64,000 bases of DNA from Streptomyces aureus (GTDB lineage Bacteria > Actinomycetota > Actinomycetes > Streptomycetales > Streptomycetaceae). Location: assembly GCF_000725495.1 (NCBI RefSeq), contig NZ_JNZD01000009.1, positions 124,001-188,000 on the forward strand, read 5' to 3'. Positions 61,920-64,000 of the stretch are shown one piece after another. How positions within the stretch are numbered: the stretch's first letter is position 1; the number at the start of each line of letters is the position of its first letter. A model generated the notes under the pieces. The model was not told where the DNA came from. It did no database searches and saw only the letters and a list, made by a program, of their open reading frames with translations. Made by a program: the position numbers and the translations under genes.

Positions 61920-62368
61920 GACGGGCAGCGTAACCGCCCCCGGACACACACCCACGTACACAACCAGAGCACCACATGAGCCAACGGCACACATCCACAC
62001 AGCGATCCCCGGTTCCGGCCCCAAGCCCAAGACGACCCGCAGCCGCCGTACGACGATTCCCGGCCCCACGCCCAAGACGACCCGCAGCCGCCGTACGACG
62101 CGAGGGGACGTGCCGGTACATCAGATGCCCGCAGCCGGACGGATCGTCACCAAGGCACACCTTGCGACGCCGGTGGGATCCGTTCGGATGTGGGCGGATG
62201 TACCGGCGCGGCCCCGCCCCCACCGAAGCCTCGGCGCCCCGAGCCGAGGCCCCCGGCCGGCCGAGCACACCCGAGCCGAGGCCCCCGGCCGGCCGAGCAC
62301 ACCCGAGCCGAGCCCCCCGCCCCGCCGAGCACTACCTGGTCGAGGCCCCCGGCCCGAACCCGCCGAGG
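61920..62368. repeat. Intergenic region with 45-bp and 32-bp repeat arrays
   Basis: 449 bases between the TetR start and the AurF-type stop. A 30-bp sequence starting CCCAAGACGACCCGCAGCCG is repeated at 62026-62055 and 62071-62100 (45-bp period). A second set has 32-bp units from 62241, 62273 and a diverged third at 62305-62336, each beginning GAGCCGAG. No gene is seen; the TetR promoter must lie near 61920-62000. Confidence 0.75.
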
Positions 62369-63298
62369 TCAGGCCAGCAACCCCGAAGACCGCCAAAGCC
62401 GCCGCCCGGCCCCCCGCAGCACCCCGATCTCGTCCAGGAAGTCCGTCAGCTTCTTCGCCCCGGTCTGCATCACGTCCCGCCGGTGCCCACTGGCCTTCAC
62501 CTGTGCCATGGCCTCCCGCTTGTCGAGCCCGACGTTCGTGTAGACGTCGGGGTTGACGAACGCCACGGAGAACACCCGCGCGAACTCGCCCGAGGTGAGC
62601 CGCGTGAACTCCTGCGACCACCGCGGAGCGGTCAGCATCTGGCGCCGCAACTCCTCCCGGGCGTACCGGACATGCCGGGCCTCCTCCACCACATGGATCC
62701 GCGTGACCCCCCGGACGAGGGTCTGCACCCGCTCGTCCGGGAACGTCAGCCGCTGCATCCAGTCGAGGATCTCCTCGCCGAGCAGCGTCGCCGTGAAGGA
62801 CCCCGGAGTCGTCGAGATGGTCTTGAACAGCCGCCCGAGGTTCATGTGCGCCCGGCTCACGGGATAGTGCGGGGTGCCCCCGCGCGTGATCAGCCGCGCG
62901 AACATCTTCGAGTGCCGGCACTCGTCCTCGATCTCGGTCAGCGCGTACCGCACGTGCGCGCTCGTCGCCGCCTTGTCGTAGATGTGCCGCACGAGCAGCT
63001 GCATGAGGATGATCTCGAACCAGATGCCCAGCGAGGCCAGCGCGGCCGACTCGTGCTGGGACAGCGCGATCCGCTGCTCCTCGCCCATCGTCCGCCACAG
63101 CGGGGTGTCGTACAGCGACACCAGCTCCGGCGGCCAGAACCACTTGCCCTCCTCGAAGGGCGCGTCCCAGTCGAGCTCCTTGTCGGGGTCGAAGGAGTGC
63201 TTGGCGGAGGAGTCGAGGAGGCGCTCGGCCACCTGCTCCCGGTCCTTGAGCAGACCGAGCGCGTCACGGAGCACATCGGCCTCGGGCACCGTCGTCAT
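62369..63298 (-). CDS. AurF-type diiron oxygenase
   Basis: A 309-residue ferritin-like diiron enzyme of the p-aminobenzoate N-oxygenase (AurF) family. Helices carry iron ligands: Glu in HESAALASLGIWFE, ExxH in EIEDECRHSKMF, Glu in LLGEEILDWMQR and ExxxH in HVVEEARHVRYARE. The family uses a mu-peroxo diiron centre to oxidise aryl amines or other substrates. The start at 63298 has GAGGTGG upstream. It is divergent from another ferritin-like gene at 63438. Confidence 0.88.
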   Translation of the reverse strand: MTTVPEADVLRDALGLLKDREQVAERLLDSSAKHSFDPDKELDWDAPFEEGKWFWPPELVSLYDTPLWRTMGEEQRIALSQHESAALASLGIWFEIILMQLLVRHIYDKAATSAHVRYALTEIEDECRHSKMFARLITRGGTPHYPVSRAHMNLGRLFKTISTTPGSFTATLLGEEILDWMQRLTFPDERVQTLVRGVTRIHVVEEARHVRYAREELRRQMLTAPRWSQEFTRLTSGEFARVFSVAFVNPDVYTNVGLDKREAMAQVKASGHRRDVMQTGAKKLTDFLDEIGVLRGAGRRLWRSSGLLA

Positions 63299-63362
63299 GG
63301 CAGTTCCACCTCGTCGTACGGGATCGCTTCTGGAGTTACCGGCGGTCACCACTTATGAGACT

Positions 63363-63376
63363 GCTTGTCAGCAAGC
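63363..63376. promoter_or_regulatory. Dyad in the divergent AurF/ferritin-like promoter
   Basis: GCTTG-TCAG-CAAGC is an inverted repeat 65 bases before the AurF-type start. A TTGACG lies at 63402-63407. A nearby TetR gene makes it a candidate TetR operator controlling both divergent genes. Confidence 0.55.
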
Positions 63377-63437
63377 TCGTCAATCCCCTGTGCCGGACTT
63401 GTTGACGGCGCGTCTACTCCGTGTGAGCCTGCGATGT

Positions 63438-64000
63438 ATGCCGACGCATGAGCTGTACGCCGCGGACTCGGGAGATCCCCTCTGGCAGGTGCCGGCCTCG
63501 GGGGCGGCCCGCTTCAGCTGGGAGTACGACGACGGTCGTGACCGGCTGCTCGCCCTCTACCAGAAGGGCAAGGACAAACAGTGGGACGGACAGAAACGCA
63601 TCGACTGGAGCCTGGAGGTCGACCCCGCCGATCCGCTCGGCACCCCCGACGAGGCGATGACGCTGTACGGCACCCCGTACTGGGCGAAGATGACCGACCG
63701 GGACAAGGGTGACCTGCGCAAGCACTACTCCGCCTGGCAGTTCAGCCAGTTCCTGCACGGCGAACAGGGGGCGATGGTCTGCGCGGCGCGGATCGTGGAA
63801 TCGGTCCCCGACCTCGACGCGAAGTTCTACTCGGCCACCCAGACCATGGACGAGGCCCGGCACGCGGAGGTCTACTCCCGCTTCCTGCACGAGAAGATCG
63901 GGATGCTCTACCCGGTCAACGACAACCTCCGGGCCCTGCTCGGCGACACCCTCCGCGACTCGCGCTGGGACATGCCCTACCTCGGCATGCAGGTCCTGAT
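63438..64000 (+). CDS. Ferritin-like diiron protein, 5' part
   Basis: A gene running off the right edge; 187 residues are visible from the ATG at 63438 (MPTHELYAADSGDPLWQVPA). The in-frame GTG at 63423 is another possible start; there is no ribosome site at either, so a leaderless message is possible. A helical bundle carries likely metal ligands: Glu in FLHGEQGAMVCAARIVESV and ExxH in MDEARHAEVYSRFLHEK. It resembles ferritin-like and hydroxylase-like proteins found beside AurF-type genes. It shares a promoter region with the AurF-type gene. Confidence 0.78.
   Translation, partial: MPTHELYAADSGDPLWQVPASGAARFSWEYDDGRDRLLALYQKGKDKQWDGQKRIDWSLEVDPADPLGTPDEAMTLYGTPYWAKMTDRDKGDLRKHYSAWQFSQFLHGEQGAMVCAARIVESVPDLDAKFYSATQTMDEARHAEVYSRFLHEKIGMLYPVNDNLRALLGDTLRDSRWDMPYLGMQVL

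Noticed and set aside
1..64000. CRISPR arrays, tRNA and rRNA genes
   Set aside because: No regularly spaced identical repeats with unique spacers, and no tRNA-like or rRNA-like sequence noticed by eye on either strand; a tRNAscan run would settle tRNAs.

Overview
The window is chromosomal DNA from a Streptomyces or close relative. The evidence is very high GC with strong third-position GC bias, frequent GTG starts and four-base ATGA/GTGA overlaps. It also carries nickel superoxide dismutase with SodX, a conservon operon, a fused 2-oxoglutarate decarboxylase/dehydrogenase, and FxSxx-COOH peptide genes. From memory the order sodN - malic enzyme - kgd - lon matches the core of the S. coelicolor chromosome around SCO5254-SCO5285; I could not check this here. 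I see no rRNA, tRNA or CRISPR array.

Layout. 1-7.5 kb holds small accessory genes: the end of an ECF42-type sigma factor, DUF952, VOC-fold and ATP-grasp proteins, an AraC/VOC pair, a SHOCT membrane protein and a DUF2254 membrane protein. 7.6-11.5 kb carries divergent sodN/sodX, a CGNR regulator, a methyltransferase and a SigE-type sigma factor with a coupled membrane partner. 11.5-18.3 kb carries a polar amino acid ABC transporter, malic enzyme, a 196-bp inverted-repeat intergenic element, an MDR oxidoreductase and a self-regulated HTH/Clp-N pair. 18.5-21.8 kb carries a PadR/DUF4097 operon and two conserved small or hypothetical genes.

21.9-35.6 kb is the most interesting part. A tightly coupled operon encodes a trypsin-co-occurring domain protein, a trypsin-fold protease with a VMAP-like C-terminus, an unannotated 54-aa peptide, a MoxR-type AAA+ ATPase and a vWA/TPR protein. 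It runs directly into an FxSxx-COOH RiPP cassette: a precursor ending in FNSAF, a cyclophane-type radical SAM/SPASM maturase and an HExxH peptide hydroxylase. A TIR-like/NB-ARC/TPR protein follows. The layout looks like an NTP-dependent conflict or signalling system joined to a ribosomal peptide pathway.

35.6-50 kb is mostly housekeeping: kgd, a two-component system, a spermidine-synthase-like protein, a rhomboid-like protein, lon with a ClgR-type box, a secreted GH25 muramidase, MarR and PP2C. 50.1-56.2 kb is a conservon operon (sensor, Roadblock, DUF742, GTPase) ending in a styrene/indole-type FAD monooxygenase.

56.2-59.6 kb looks like the remnant of an integrated element. A 28-bp direct repeat from the 3' end of the monooxygenase gene recurs 3.39 kb downstream, next to the truncated end of a tyrosine recombinase. 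Shared 19-bp arm repeats lie inside both ends, and the cargo is a signal peptidase, a lipoprotein and a nucleotidyltransferase. The core falls where the old monooxygenase 3' end overlapped the convergent NlpC/P60 gene, so both genes remain complete. 59.6-64 kb carries NlpC/P60, a small hypothetical, TetR, an AurF-type diiron oxygenase and the start of a divergent ferritin-like gene.
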